64,000 nucleotides of DNA from Symsagittifera roscoffensis (taxonomy: Eukaryota > Xenacoelomorpha > Acoela > Convolutidae), in NCBI RefSeq assembly GCF_963678635.1, contig NC_087070.1, positions 42,578,988 to 42,642,987 of the forward strand. The letters run 5' to 3'. The translations under genes and the position numbers were made by a program. Below, in pieces: positions 48,328-58,552 of this stretch; within the stretch, counting starts at the first letter, position 1, and each line of letters begins with the position of its first letter. Below the pieces are notes generated by a model. It had not been told where the DNA came from, did no database searches, and was given only the letters and a program-made list of their open reading frames with translations.

Positions 48328-49875
48328 CCCATCCGGGTTTTACAGAGTTTTTTAGAATTATCTTTCTGCAATTCAAAGGATGGATGATGAACGTTGGTAT
48401 TGGGCGAACATCGTATCTTCGTGTATCTTCTTGTGACAACGACTGTGTTTCCCAACGAAATCAATCTGATTTCAAAATGGTTTGCTATGACGGGTTTTTC
48501 TGTATTATGTAGAGAACTTGTTTTGTGTTCAGCCGCGTCTGAGAATGGCGTGGAGATTGTGCGTGGAGGGGATGCCTTGTAACTCGGATCTGTACGTATA
48601 CTTGAACATCGATGTGGTCATTGGTCTAGTTCAATGAAGTCCTTTTCTGCGAAGTCAAGTCGTACTCTAAATCTTTTGAGTTGTGATTGTGGTCGGCATT
48701 TTGGTTGTGGTTGGCCATTCTTTTTCGAGTGTAGTGGGATCACTTTGTCTTTGGATGTTCGTCTTCGTTGTTGTATGCTGATCTATATACTGCAAAGTAT
48801 GTTTTAAATTTTATAAAATTTTTATTAGTTCAATGTTTTAATTATGATTTTGATTAGTTGTTTTCACAAAAGCTTTTTGTTTTAGTTCGGTTATTTTGAA
48901 GAGTTACTCACCCTTGAGTACCTCTTATTAAAAATAGGAGTGTGGTCACAAAGCGTGGATGTAGCGCGGTGGGTTAGGCCGGCTATAGAGCATGCTCAGG
49001 ACGTCCTCTCTGGTGGGTTAGGCCAGGAGTGGGAGTATGATTTCGTGCGGTTTCTGTGAGAGGTCCTGTTATGTGATAACGTTTTATGTTGAGCTTATGG
49101 TGGTCTTTCTTATGTTCCGTTGGTTGTGTCCTTTTTTCAAAAATCAAATTGTTTTTGTTATGGGTTTGTCTTTCGACTTTTTTGTGTTTTATGATTTCTT
49201 TCTTAGACTTTATAATAGTCTTCAAAAGAATAAATTATCCTGTTTTAAACTGGGTTAATCCGGTTTGGGTACCGTTGGTTTTCTTTTCTTAGTCATGCTG
49301 TTATTTTATGATTTGTGGTGTTTAGTAAGCTGCGTTGGTTAGTTTGGTTTAGTTTATAATTCCTTTCCAACCGGGTTAAAGGAAAGTTTGAAACTTGTTA
49401 TTGTATGTTAGAGTTGTTGAGTGTGAAAACTTGAAACTAAAACTCATTATTTAAACAATTCTTCGTGGGCGAGCTGTGCGAGTTTGGATAGAATTCTTGT
49501 GCGAGTGAATGAAAATATCAAAAGGTTAGTACTGCTTTTTTACTTTATCAATTTACTACATAGAATTTTAATTTTACTGCTAGTTTTGGGGAAAAGTTAA
49601 GTTACAAATTTTCATTATTATGAAATTTACTGCTTTTGGGAAAACAATTTATTTTTATTTTTATTTACTTCATTTGATATAAATTTTATCAAATTATTTT
49701 GTGGAGAATATTAATGAAGTTTAGAATAAATTTAACAAGTTTTTATTTTTTTTTTTTGTTTTTTGTAGATGATCGTGGTATGAAGACTAAAAAACTAAAA
49801 GAAACATGAGTAAAGAATGGTTAGTGTTTATTTTAATTTTATTAGTGAAGAATATGTATAAATTATACTTACCTG
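48328..49875 (-). other. 3' non-coding region of copy B
   Basis: About 1.55 kb between the 602-aa ORF and the 3' LTR. No minus-strand frame worth calling; the plus-strand frames at 48394-48582 and 49037-49292 look like chance. A direct repeat GTGGGTTAGGCC occurs at about 48969 and 49014. A 3' region this long is unusual and may hold RNA export or packaging signals (inference). Confidence 0.5.
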
Positions 49876-51684
49876 TTAGTCGTCGGGGAAAAAACCGTGG
49901 GGGAAGATGTCGTGTATTGTTTCTGAATTTGTTAGTAATTTTGCTAGTATGCGAATGATGTTTTTAGTTTGAAGCAGTGGCCAAAGCAATTGAAGTGCTT
50001 TAATAGTTTTTAGTTCTTCAGTGCCAACTGCAAACTCATAAGGTGTGTTTTGAATGAGGTTATATAATTTATGATTGTATTTAGTATTGTGGATGAATTC
50101 TAATATTGGGATTTCTATAGGTTGGATAAATTCATGTGGGATAAGGAAGGGTCTGGATTCTTCTGCGTTAAAGGTCTTCGTGATGGGACCAAATATATAC
50201 ATTTGTGTTATTGGGTCATAGTTGCGGAGGATGCCGTGGAGGTTAGTGTCTTTTATGCAATATGTGAAATTTAGAAAAAATGGCGAAGTGTACTTTGAAT
50301 TAAGAAACTGAAAACGGTGGTGTGGTTGTCTTGATGGAGTGTGGAGATCAAAATGATTTTGTATGAAGCGATAATACGTATATGTGTGGGTTTGTTTAGT
50401 GCGTAACATAATGTCGTGTGAGCAGTGCAAATCGCGTTCATGTGGTGCAAGGAAATGAAAGGTTAGTGAAAATAATTGAAATTTTTCTTTAAAACTTTCA
50501 TAAGCTTGCATGTCGGTTAGTGCTTCAGAGATGATGTGATCAAATTTTCGATCAAATATATTGAGTGTAAATACATATGGTGTTTTGATGAAAAATTTTT
50601 CTGTTAGTTGTGGGTTAGCGAAGCGGTCGTCATCTAAAAATTCGTCTTGGTTAGGTCGGATGATATTATGATCGTAATATTCTAGCGTAAATTCGTTAGC
50701 TCGGGGTGCAGTGTATGTTTTTAGTGATTTTTTATATCCTATATAAGTAAATTGTCTGTGTGTTAATGGTGTGGTGAGTCGATATAGCATATCTTGATTT
50801 CTTTCTATATCGATGTGAGTATTAGATAAAGGTAGGCAAAGGGGATTAGTAAAATGACAATATGATGTCCAATGAAGTGTAGGCATTAAAACATGTTCAT
50901 CTACAAAACTACGTGTGTCGTTAGTGTCGTTAGGGGTGTTTAAAGTATATTGTGGGAATGAAGGTAAGGTGATTGCTAGAAAATCTTTCGTGTGAGTGTG
51001 ATGTGGATGATTAATATATTCACGGGCTGTTCCTGGTTTGGTTGGGAATGGATGGTTTGGGAATTTTCTTTTAAAAGTGCGATAAGCTCTATTAGTGCTT
51101 TTTGATGATTCGGTGGAAATGGATGATTGTGCTAATGATGCAGAATAAGCTGAAGAAGGTGTAGGGGTAGGTGAGTTTGAGGATTCTATTGTGGAAGAAA
51201 TCTGATTTATAGTGAGGGTGTTAGGGTGTATTAGCTGTTGTTGTAGGGTTATAAAATTATCAAGTTCTTGGGAGATTTGGGGAGTATCGGGAGAATTAGA
51301 TGATCGGTCGGAATGAAATGGAGAATAGGTTGGGGTTACTTGTGAAGCGTAAGAGGGGGTAGAAACGGACGGGAGTGGATTATTTGTTGGGATTGGTCGA
51401 AAAGGAGGCTTTGAAAAAACTGAGGAGTTGGTTTGAAAATTATTGGATGGAGATGGTTCGGAGTCTGCAAATTCGTCAGGGGTTTCTATATTTGGGTTAT
51501 TTAGTTGTGAAATGGAGTATAAAACTGAAATATTGGAATTAGTGTCTGAATTCATGCTTGATGTTATATTACTATTTGGAAAATCGGGTGGTGGGAAAGC
51601 AAAAAGTGGAATTATTGTAATTGGAGTGTTGAGGTTGGTTGGGTGGGAATTTGAGCGGTGTAGGGATCCAAGTTGTCGGCTCAT
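49876..51684 (-). CDS. 602-aa orphan protein of the retroelement
   Basis: Last ORF of the element and fully intact, in contrast to its neighbours. Residues 1 to about 200 are dominated by Ser, Pro, Thr and Asn and look disordered. A basic patch (YRTFKRKFPNH) follows near residue 205. From about 235 to 602 the composition is that of a folded protein, with aromatic and His-rich stretches (LHWTSYCHFTNPLCLPL, HTYTYYRF) and no membrane segment. No signal peptide, no zinc knuckle and no enzyme motif I can name. It starts 135 bases after the env anchor ORF. I do not recognise the family; a structural or regulatory role is possible. No copy A counterpart is present because that end is lost. Confidence 0.7.
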   Translation of the reverse strand: MSRQLGSLHRSNSHPTNLNTPITIIPLFAFPPPDFPNSNITSSMNSDTNSNISVLYSISQLNNPNIETPDEFADSEPSPSNNFQTNSSVFSKPPFRPIPTNNPLPSVSTPSYASQVTPTYSPFHSDRSSNSPDTPQISQELDNFITLQQQLIHPNTLTINQISSTIESSNSPTPTPSSAYSASLAQSSISTESSKSTNRAYRTFKRKFPNHPFPTKPGTAREYINHPHHTHTKDFLAITLPSFPQYTLNTPNDTNDTRSFVDEHVLMPTLHWTSYCHFTNPLCLPLSNTHIDIERNQDMLYRLTTPLTHRQFTYIGYKKSLKTYTAPRANEFTLEYYDHNIIRPNQDEFLDDDRFANPQLTEKFFIKTPYVFTLNIFDRKFDHIISEALTDMQAYESFKEKFQLFSLTFHFLAPHERDLHCSHDIMLRTKQTHTYTYYRFIQNHFDLHTPSRQPHHRFQFLNSKYTSPFFLNFTYCIKDTNLHGILRNYDPITQMYIFGPITKTFNAEESRPFLIPHEFIQPIEIPILEFIHNTKYNHKLYNLIQNTPYEFAVGTEELKTIKALQLLWPLLQTKNIIRILAKLLTNSETIHDIFPHGFFPDD

Positions 51685-51819
51685 CGTGGGCTAAAAAAAA
51701 TATTATTTTGAGACTGAAAAGCGGTGGTATGGGGTTGTTCTATAATTTGTTCATATGTATTTTCATCTTGTGAATGATGTGTCATTATGTGTTGTATGGG
51801 ACTTTGCGATATGTTTGGT

Positions 51820-52419
51820 CTAAAATTTGGGTTGTGTTTTTGCTAAGTTTCGGAAATTTCGTGGGACTAATGATAATGGATGGTTATTTGGTAGGGGTGG
51901 CAACTGTGGTGCTGTAGGTGTTACTTCTATATTATTATGTTCCTCGTCGTACGTGTTCTGTCTTGTCGCTATTTTTGTGTTATATTCTTTTATTTGTGCG
52001 TCTAGAAGGATTTTGTTTATTGATGATGAAAAAATTCCAAAAAATCCTGCAAATAGTATGCGTGCTACACTTGCTTGTCTATTTATTTGTGTGTGTATAG
52101 CGCATGTATTATAGATTCCTTTTAGTAGTGAGAAAAGAAATCCTATAAAAATAAACATTGCGTATAAAATAGTCAATTTTTCTAAAATGTAGTAGGGCCA
52201 TCCTAGAAAATCGAGAATTTCATTTTTTAATGTAACAAAGCTAAAAATATTTATAAGTGAAATATCTTGTGGTCTGTATTTTTCACCGTTTAGATATATA
52301 TAATCTTTAATGTCTTTAAAATATCCGCTATAATCTTGTGTATAGATGTCTGCAAATCCTGCGGTTTCGGCAAGTTTGCGTAAGTTTTGGTCAATTGATT
52401 GTCTTTGTATAGTGTCCAT
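51820..52419 (-). CDS. env C-terminal segment with membrane anchor (copy B)
   Basis: A 199-codon frame whose first Met is internal: the same frame is open further upstream (QQFQELLTQM region) to near the end of the env frame, which lies one base out of phase. This is probably the C-terminal part of the same glycoprotein, split by a frameshift near 52490. Residues 82-99 form a transmembrane helix (LTILYAMFIFIGFLFSLL), residues 120-139 a second hydrophobic stretch, and the rest is a polar tail of about 60 residues with a Pro-rich patch. This fits a type I envelope protein with membrane anchor and cytoplasmic tail. Confidence 0.6.
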   Translation of the reverse strand: MDTIQRQSIDQNLRKLAETAGFADIYTQDYSGYFKDIKDYIYLNGEKYRPQDISLINIFSFVTLKNEILDFLGWPYYILEKLTILYAMFIFIGFLFSLLKGIYNTCAIHTQINRQASVARILFAGFFGIFSSSINKILLDAQIKEYNTKIATRQNTYDEEHNNIEVTPTAPQLPPLPNNHPLSLVPRNFRNLAKTQPKF

Positions 52420-52676
52420 TTGTGTTAATAATTCCTGGAATTGTTGTGTTCTAATGTGATGTTGGATATCAGATTTTGAATTTATTCCAATTGATTGAAA
52501 TCTATATTTGGGTTTCGAGCAATAGCTCTAATGCTTTCGGGCGAAAATTTTTTGAGTGATTGCATTAATGTGGGGTATGGAGTAAGAAGATAATATTTAT
52601 CTTCATCAGGATTCAATTGTACTACATTGTGGCTATTTGCTGATTCACATGGGACTGCGGTATCCCAAAAATATGT

Positions 52677-54296
52677 TCATCTTGAGAGTGTGTCAACAAA
52701 ATGTACTTTATTTTTATAAAAGATAGGGATTCTTTTATAGCATCTTTTATCTTCAAAAACATATAGTGGTGATACTTTTTTGGTACAAGTATAAAACCAT
52801 AAAATGTTTTTTTCGTAGTCTAAAAAATTTGATCTATTTCCTGATTGTAAATATCCTGCGTAGGGTATTTTTAATACTGCTAGTGCAAGTGATTGTAGGA
52901 TTTGTGTTCGTTCTAATTCGCATAGTTGGTGAAGTGTTTCTAATTCAGAGAGTGACATTTCCTGGAAAATTTGGCTAATTGTGTAGTCTAGTTTCATATC
53001 TAAGTGAATATCGTAGTGGATATTACCAAAATAAGAATTATTCATTAGTGATAGTTCTTGTAGACGTGTGCTTTGAGTGTCATGTGGCTTTAGATGTCCA
53101 CCAGGTTGACCATTACTTTTTTGAAAATTGACTGGTATATATGCTGTTCCTTCGTTTAGAGGATGACTTGTGGCATAAGGGTCAATTTTTACTTTTCCAG
53201 TGGTCATGTCGAAACCTTTTTCGTATTCAACTAAGATTTCAGAGTATTGTGTTTTGTGAAGTGGATTTCTGTATTTGCATGCTAGTTCTGTTTCTTGATA
53301 TATTTGAAAACGGGTTAATTTATTTTCTATATTGTGGATGTTTCGAAAATCATTACTTCGTTTTTGTGATGGATTTACTTGTTCATATGGGATTGATTGT
53401 ATGAAATATTTTTCGTGAAATTTTATCATTCGAGCGTGTATTTTTGCTACTTGAAATGTTGTACATGTATCTTCGGGAAACCAAACAAATGTTGCTTGTG
53501 TTCGTGTTGTAGGGTCACAATAACCTTGATCGTTTTTACAGGGTAATCTAATTCCTTGATAGATCATTGTGTTGTCAGATAAATCTCGTGTGAGTTGAAT
53601 TTTTTCGAGGTGTATTTTCCAATCGAAAAACATTATTTCTTGATATCCTTTATTTTTTGTGTCTGCTTTGCAGTTCGATGGGTTATTTATACCAATGTGT
53701 GGTATCCAGTGTTTATCGTGTATATCATAAGTTAATCTTCCGTGTGCGCCGTTGTATGGGTATTTTTCATCTAGTTTTATATGTCCTTGATATCTTTCAA
53801 GTTCTGCTTGATGTACAGAATCTGAAAAAACTTGGAAATATACTAATTTTCTGTCGGTGTTTTTATTTCTTGTGATATTTAGTCTTAGTAACTCGTTTTT
53901 ACAATCTTCGGGATTGAGATGTAAAAGTCGTTCGATATTACTCTGGTAGAATGATTCGTGGTCAAGTCGGTTTTTATTTCCATTTGAGACTTGTGAACAA
54001 TGTACTTTCTTTTCGGAAAATGTTGCTGTGAATTTATATCCTATAACTGTTGTTGCTCGGGCTTTTGAATAGAGTGTCGCTATTACATTTGTAGTTTCTG
54101 TAGCTTGTGGTTCTGTTTCGCATTGTGGTACTTGGTTTATTGCATATTTGTGTAGTGTTTTTTGTTCATTTTCTTCACAATCGTAATGTGTTACTAATAG
54201 GTCTTGGGGTCCTGTGCGAGGAGAAGGATTTATGTTCTGATCGGAGATTATTAGAAAAAGGAGTTGGAGAAAAATCAATGTTTTTAGAATATACAT
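52677..54296 (-). CDS. env-like glycoprotein, ectodomain (copy B), cut by a premature stop
   Basis: 539 codons from ATG 54296. Residues 1-18 are a signal peptide (TLIFLQLLFLIIS core). The rest is a polar ectodomain with more than ten cysteines, including CKNDQGYC and a TFVWFPEDTC segment in its middle, and the conserved LSELETLHQLCELERTQ helix-like block. The frame stops at TGA (52677-52679) where copy A has an arginine codon; beyond it the frame continues for about 60 codons (TYFWDTAVPC) before the shift into the anchor frame. It overlaps the end of the proline-rich ORF by 13 bases. Gypsy-type elements are known to have captured envelope genes from several virus groups; which group this resembles I cannot tell. 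A furin-like cleavage site is not evident. Confidence 0.7.
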   Translation of the reverse strand: MYILKTLIFLQLLFLIISDQNINPSPRTGPQDLLVTHYDCEENEQKTLHKYAINQVPQCETEPQATETTNVIATLYSKARATTVIGYKFTATFSEKKVHCSQVSNGNKNRLDHESFYQSNIERLLHLNPEDCKNELLRLNITRNKNTDRKLVYFQVFSDSVHQAELERYQGHIKLDEKYPYNGAHGRLTYDIHDKHWIPHIGINNPSNCKADTKNKGYQEIMFFDWKIHLEKIQLTRDLSDNTMIYQGIRLPCKNDQGYCDPTTRTQATFVWFPEDTCTTFQVAKIHARMIKFHEKYFIQSIPYEQVNPSQKRSNDFRNIHNIENKLTRFQIYQETELACKYRNPLHKTQYSEILVEYEKGFDMTTGKVKIDPYATSHPLNEGTAYIPVNFQKSNGQPGGHLKPHDTQSTRLQELSLMNNSYFGNIHYDIHLDMKLDYTISQIFQEMSLSELETLHQLCELERTQILQSLALAVLKIPYAGYLQSGNRSNFLDYEKNILWFYTCTKKVSPLYVFEDKRCYKRIPIFYKNKVHFVDTLSR

Positions 54297-55426
54297 GTGT
54301 ATGATAATCCTGAGTACGGGTTATAAAATGTGATGTAACCAATTGTTTTCTTGGTATATCTGTCGTATTTATATATTACTTCAGTTGTTATAAAAGGTGG
54401 TGGTAGCGATTGAGCTGTTATATTTGGTGGATTTAATGGATAAGGATGTTGAGCAATGTTGTTTAGTTTAACCGTGATTTCGAATTTTAATTGTAGGCTA
54501 TTTTGTTGGAGTATTTGGATGTTATGATCACGAATGTCTTCGTGGATATCTTGTCTATATTGTAATCTATTAAGTGCCCAGTTGTGGAGTCGGTTACTTT
54601 CTGGGTGTTGTCCAAATAATGGTGGAGGTGCTGTGAATGTTTTCCAGTCTAATCTTAAAGGGATATTTGTTGATGATTGTTCTCGATATCTAGCGTCGAG
54701 GTTATTTGGGAAATTTAAAGGAAAATGCGTCGGTGAAAACTGGCTTATTGATGGTGTTGATGGTAGTGATAATGTTTCTGGTAGTGATGATGATGTTGTT
54801 GTATCTGTAGAAATATCTATTGGATCATTTATTAAATTTGGTTCACCTTGTGTGAAAGATTGCGTTGTCCAATATGGTAGTCGTGATGTTTGGTTTGGGG
54901 GGTTAAAGGGATTTTCACGTATTTGTTCAGATGTTGGTGTTGAACCTAAGTAATCTGAGGGTAGAGTTGAGGTGCTTCGTTGTGAAAGAAGTGTAGGGGT
55001 TTCCGGTAATATGCCAATTGGGTTTTCCGGAGTACTTGGTGATGGGGATTGGGGTATATCAAAATGAACTCGGGGGGTTTGAAAGTTTCTATTTCGTCGT
55101 GGATGTATGATTTGTCTATTTATTTCAACTGCATTTTGGTTTTGGCTAATATTTCGAATTCTACTTAATTCTTGTGGTAGTGGCGGGTATAAGTTATATG
55201 TTGGTTCACTCAGAGGTGCCTGTCGCTGAACTGGTTCTAGTGGTTCAGATAAGCGAGCGTGTCGTTCTTCAAAGGTATATGGGTTATCCTGGAAAGAAAT
55301 TCGTGTAGATGTTTGGGGGATTTGGGTGGTTGTAGGTGGTGTGGGGTTTTCTTGGGATGTTGTCGGTGAAGACTGACTGTGTGATTGTTGGTTAGCAATT
55401 TTTGAGGGTTTTTTGATTGATTTCTT
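54284..55426 (-). CDS. 380-codon proline-rich frame without any Met codon (copy B)
   Basis: Directly after the TAA of the 62-aa ORF (55427-55429), in the same frame, 380 codons are open to a TAA at 54284-54286. I checked this frame for ATG and found none, so it cannot start by itself in the usual way. It shares blocks with copy A: RISFQDNPYTFEER, EINRQIIHPRRNRN, NPFNPP, the LDARYR block, APPPLFGQH and NRLHNWALNRLQYRQDIH. N-terminal two thirds rich in Pro, Ser, Thr, Gln; C-terminal third looks folded. It may be reached by stop readthrough from the 62-aa ORF or by splicing from an upstream start. In copy A an ATG exists 23 codons after the stop. Function unknown. Confidence 0.65.
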   Translation of the reverse strand, partial: KKSIKKPSKIANQQSHSQSSPTTSQENPTPPTTTQIPQTSTRISFQDNPYTFEERHARLSEPLEPVQRQAPLSEPTYNLYPPLPQELSRIRNISQNQNAVEINRQIIHPRRNRNFQTPRVHFDIPQSPSPSTPENPIGILPETPTLLSQRSTSTLPSDYLGSTPTSEQIRENPFNPPNQTSRLPYWTTQSFTQGEPNLINDPIDISTDTTTSSSLPETLSLPSTPSISQFSPTHFPLNFPNNLDARYREQSSTNIPLRLDWKTFTAPPPLFGQHPESNRLHNWALNRLQYRQDIHEDIRDHNIQILQQNSLQLKFEITVKLNNIAQHPYPLNPPNITAQSLPPPFITTEVIYKYDRYTKKTIGYITFYNPYSGLSYTCIF

Positions 55427-55615
55427 TTAGTGAAAAAATTTATGTTTATTATAGTATTCTTCAAGAAAAAGAATTAAAAGGATTGTTGCTAATGCGAATG
55501 TTATGACTGCTTTCTTTATACATTTGCATATTGTCAATATGAGGGATGTTAAGAATATTATGAAAATTACAAATAGTAAAAAAATATCTGTTCTACTAAA
55601 AATGGTTCGTATCAT
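55427..55615 (-). CDS. 62-aa double-spanning membrane ORF, copy B
   Basis: Intact and of the same length as its copy A homologue at 3605-3793. Two hydrophobic stretches (about residues 11-29 and 36-51) flank TICKCIKK; the C terminus is charged. Retention of length and pattern in both copies while surrounding pol frames broke points to selection before decay. A single TAA separates it from the next open frame. Confidence 0.65.
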   Translation of the reverse strand: MIRTIFSRTDIFLLFVIFIIFLTSLILTICKCIKKAVITFALATILLILFLEEYYNKHKFFH

Positions 55616-56441
55616 TTAAATAGATTTTGGGTTTTCGTACCTGTGTATTTGGTCAATGGCTTTGGAAAGTTGGAAGTATATTTCGAATAGGGAATAGAAA
55701 ATTAAAAAAATAATACAAAAAATGATTAAGATTAATACAAAAGCTTCAAAACTATCAAAAAGAAAAGAAATATGAATAAAATTTTAAATATTGTTAAAAA
55801 GTTTATTAAATTGTTGAGAATTATGTTGACTGATCGAGAGAAGAGCATTTAAGAAATGGCTCTTGATCGAACATTTTTTGTTGTTTGGGGCAATTTTTAA
55901 GTGTAGTCGAGTTATTTATTGGTTTTTTGACAAGTGGGTTGAGATTTGTGAAAAAGTGTTGGAGGCTAACTTTATGGTATTCGGGAGGTCTTCTTTTACT
56001 TTATTTTTATTTGTCAAGTTATCTGGGGTATTTTTGAGGTCTTTGTACTTTAGGCTAATTTAATATGGTTGTTCTTTTACGTTAGGCTAATTTAACATTT
56101 TTGTTTGGGGGGTTTTTGAGGTCTGAGTTGGGAAAATATTGTTGATCTTTGCGTTTTTAGATAAGGGAGGGTTATGATATTATGGTGGTATTTGTTTTAG
56201 TTGTCAAGTTTGAGAAGCTTGCTTATTTTTGACCTGGAGGTTGTAAAGTTATAGTTATAGATATGCCTGAAGTGTAATATCTTTCGTCTAATTGGTTTGT
56301 GTTAGATTTAGAGAAGTTGACGGATTGGATGAATCTTATTGGCTAATTTTGAACTAAATTTGCTGTGTGATTGTCAGCATGTTATTTTGAAAAATGAAAG
56401 TTCAAAATGTTTCAGAGGTGCAAAGATTATTTATTTTAAAA
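55616..56441 (-). other. conserved non-coding spacer between pol and the 62-aa ORF, copy B
   Basis: Counterpart of 3794-4556. Shared islands include GTTTTTGAGGTCTGAGTTG (about 56120) and TTTTTGACCTGGAGGT (about 56227). AGGCTAATTTAA occurs twice at about 56051 and 56093. No gene. Confidence 0.5.
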
Positions 56442-57285
56442 TTAAAGCTGTTTTTGAAATTCAACTTTCTTTAATATTTTAGATTGTGGGATGAATGTTT
56501 TATAGTTTTTACGTGGTTGATTTCTAAGTCGTGATGACTCTCTATGTTCTGACTTCTCGACTTGTTCTTGGGGTATAATTTTTTCTATCATTTTTCTACT
56601 TTTCCTTTCTTTTTGAGGTATAATTTGATCTAGCTTTTTTGTATTGTTTTTGGTTGTAGTTTGTTTTCTATTTTGTTTTTCAAGGTGAATGTCGTTTTGT
56701 TTATTTATTTCGTTTTCCGTATGTAGGTGATTTTGAATAACTTTTAAACCTGTGAAAGAATATAATTGAGTTAGTTCGCGTAGTGCGTATTCTTTTGGGT
56801 AGTAAGGCAATAGATTGTTTCTATGTTGAACAATTTCTTTTTGGTCTGAATCGGTGATTTTATATGTTACGTCGGTGGGTTTGGCGATTATTTGGTATGG
56901 TCCTTTACGAAGGGTTTGTAATTTTTTAGAAATTCCTTTTTGTGTATTAAAATTTGGTATTAAGACAAAGGTTCCAATTTTTAAATCGGAGGCTGGTGTA
57001 AAACGTGAATTGACTTGTTCGTTAATGTTTTGTCTTTGTAACAATTTTTTTGTTACTTTTTGATAAATTTCGTTGTGTTTTTTTATCTCTATTTAAAATC
57101 CATTCGGTATGTGTACCGGAGGCTAATTTTAGGATTTGTGGGTGATGAAAATGATCTTCATCATGTGTGTGTAAAGGTAGGTTATAACAAATTGAGTCTT
57201 TATTCGGTTGACAATGACCTTGTGCATTTTTATGAGAGTTTGCTGTAAACATAATTGGTTTACATGGCTTTTGATTAAAAACCAT
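56442..57285 (-). pseudogene. integrase C-terminal region of pol (copy B), two frames
   Basis: Frames 57022-57285 and 56442-57044 are one region split by an extra T in the run near 57080. They contain MVFNQKPCKP, then the GPY/F-type module (LRKGPYQIIAKPTDVTYKI), a helix (EYALRELTQLYS) and a long basic tail. In Gypsy-type integrases this part binds DNA and the capsid complex. It is separated from the catalytic core by an in-frame TAA at about 57303-57305, where copy A has a serine codon. Confidence 0.8.
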
Positions 57286-57294
57286 TTCATATGG

Positions 57295-58395
57295 TTACAT
57301 TCCTAGAGTTGTCGTGATTTGTGAATTATATGCTAAGGGAAATAGTTTTACATCTGCTGACCATTCGGTGTATCTTGTATCATTTCCGTTTATGATACAT
57401 CTAAGATATTCTTGTAGTGAACGGTTCATACCTTCGACTAAACCGTTAGTCCAAGGTGCATGAGATGTACGTGGTTTGTGTTTAATGTTATATAAATGAC
57501 ATAGTGTGATGATTTCATTATTTTTGAATTCTGTACCGTTGTCTGTAACTAGAATTTCGGGTAATCCGAACTTGGCTATCCAGTGTTCGTAAAGTGTTGT
57601 GTAAGTATAGTAAGCGTTACAATGTGGTACTGGGTTGAGTGCTACATAGTGTGTAAAAGCGTCAACAATTACCATAATGTATGAATTTCCTTCAGAGGAT
57701 GGTGAAATTAGTCCTTTTGTGTCAAATGATATACGGTGGTTAAAATATAAACTGTGTCCTTTAAAATCTTGTTTTTGTGCTATTTGTTTTTGATTTGGGT
57801 AAGGTTTATTTAGCTGACATACTATACAATCATTGCATAGTACTTTTATCCAAATTGGTGCATTTGGGAAATAGAAATTTTGTATAAAATTTGAATATGT
57901 TTTCTCTGATCCAGAGTGTCCTTTAATGTTTTGTGTATGTGAAATGTTAAAAGCTATGAGAATCATACTTAAAGGGAGACAGGGAACTGTAGATTCATTT
58001 AATTGATATTCTAGAAGGTCTGTGTTTTCATTAATTGTTGTACTATTAAATTTTCGAAAATATCGGAGGAGTGTTTTATTTCCTAAAATTGTGGTATCTG
58101 CCTTTACGGTTTTAGTTTTGTATTTGTGCCATGATTTTAGTTGTCTAATTACTGGGTCAAGATTTTGATATTGTTTCAAGGTATTAATTGTAATTCTATC
58201 TGTTGAAGGGAGAAAAATGTTTTCAATTTCTAATTTAGATAAAGGAATTGTGTCAAGTGGGTCATGGAGGTCAAAAACTTGATTTATTGTATATTTTGAA
58301 TCATTCGTTTGTGGTCCTGATAAATTTATTTTATCGGTTAAATTTTCTTTTTCAATTAATGGAAAAAGATCTTTTTTATGCGAGTGTTGCTTCAC
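57295..58395 (-). pseudogene. integrase zinc-binding and catalytic core (copy B)
   Basis: 366 codons. The zinc-binding module has His (SHTQNIKGH) and the Cys pair in CNDCIVCQLNK. The core has the DDE triad: Asp in ISFDTKG, Asp in VTDNGTEF, Glu in NGLVEGMNRS. All catalytic residues are present, unlike copy A. It inserts element cDNA into host DNA in functional relatives. The frame starts at a Met inside the polyprotein and is cut off by TAA just before the conserved PYEM block, so it is annotated as broken. Confidence 0.85.
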
Positions 58396-58552
58396 TCGTT
58401 TTTGTTGGGTGTTATTTGTTATCCATTGTGAGTATGAATTGATTTGAAAGTTGATGTTCCAAGTAGATCAACTTCGTAGTGGTTATCTTGGCAATCTAAG
58501 TAAAGTGGGAAGTGTTGGAGATTATTTATTTGTGAATGTTCAATGTCAATTT
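58396..58552 (-). pseudogene. RNase H to integrase connection, two frameshifts (copy B)
   Basis: The RT frame ends at TAA 58553 but its neighbour frame continues the homology seen in copy A (INNL-H-PLY, HYEVDLLG); a second shift before 58395 enters the integrase frame. The first shift lies at an A6 run near 58570. Confidence 0.65.

Noticed and set aside
48394..49292. Plus-strand frames in the 3' region of copy B
   Set aside because: Hydrophobic, short, no counterpart or motif; probably chance.
52766..54953. Several plus-strand frames (for example 53141-53404, 54534-54953) opposite env and the proline-rich ORF
   Set aside because: Antisense shadows rich in Phe, Leu, Cys and Val, with no conservation between copies A and B.
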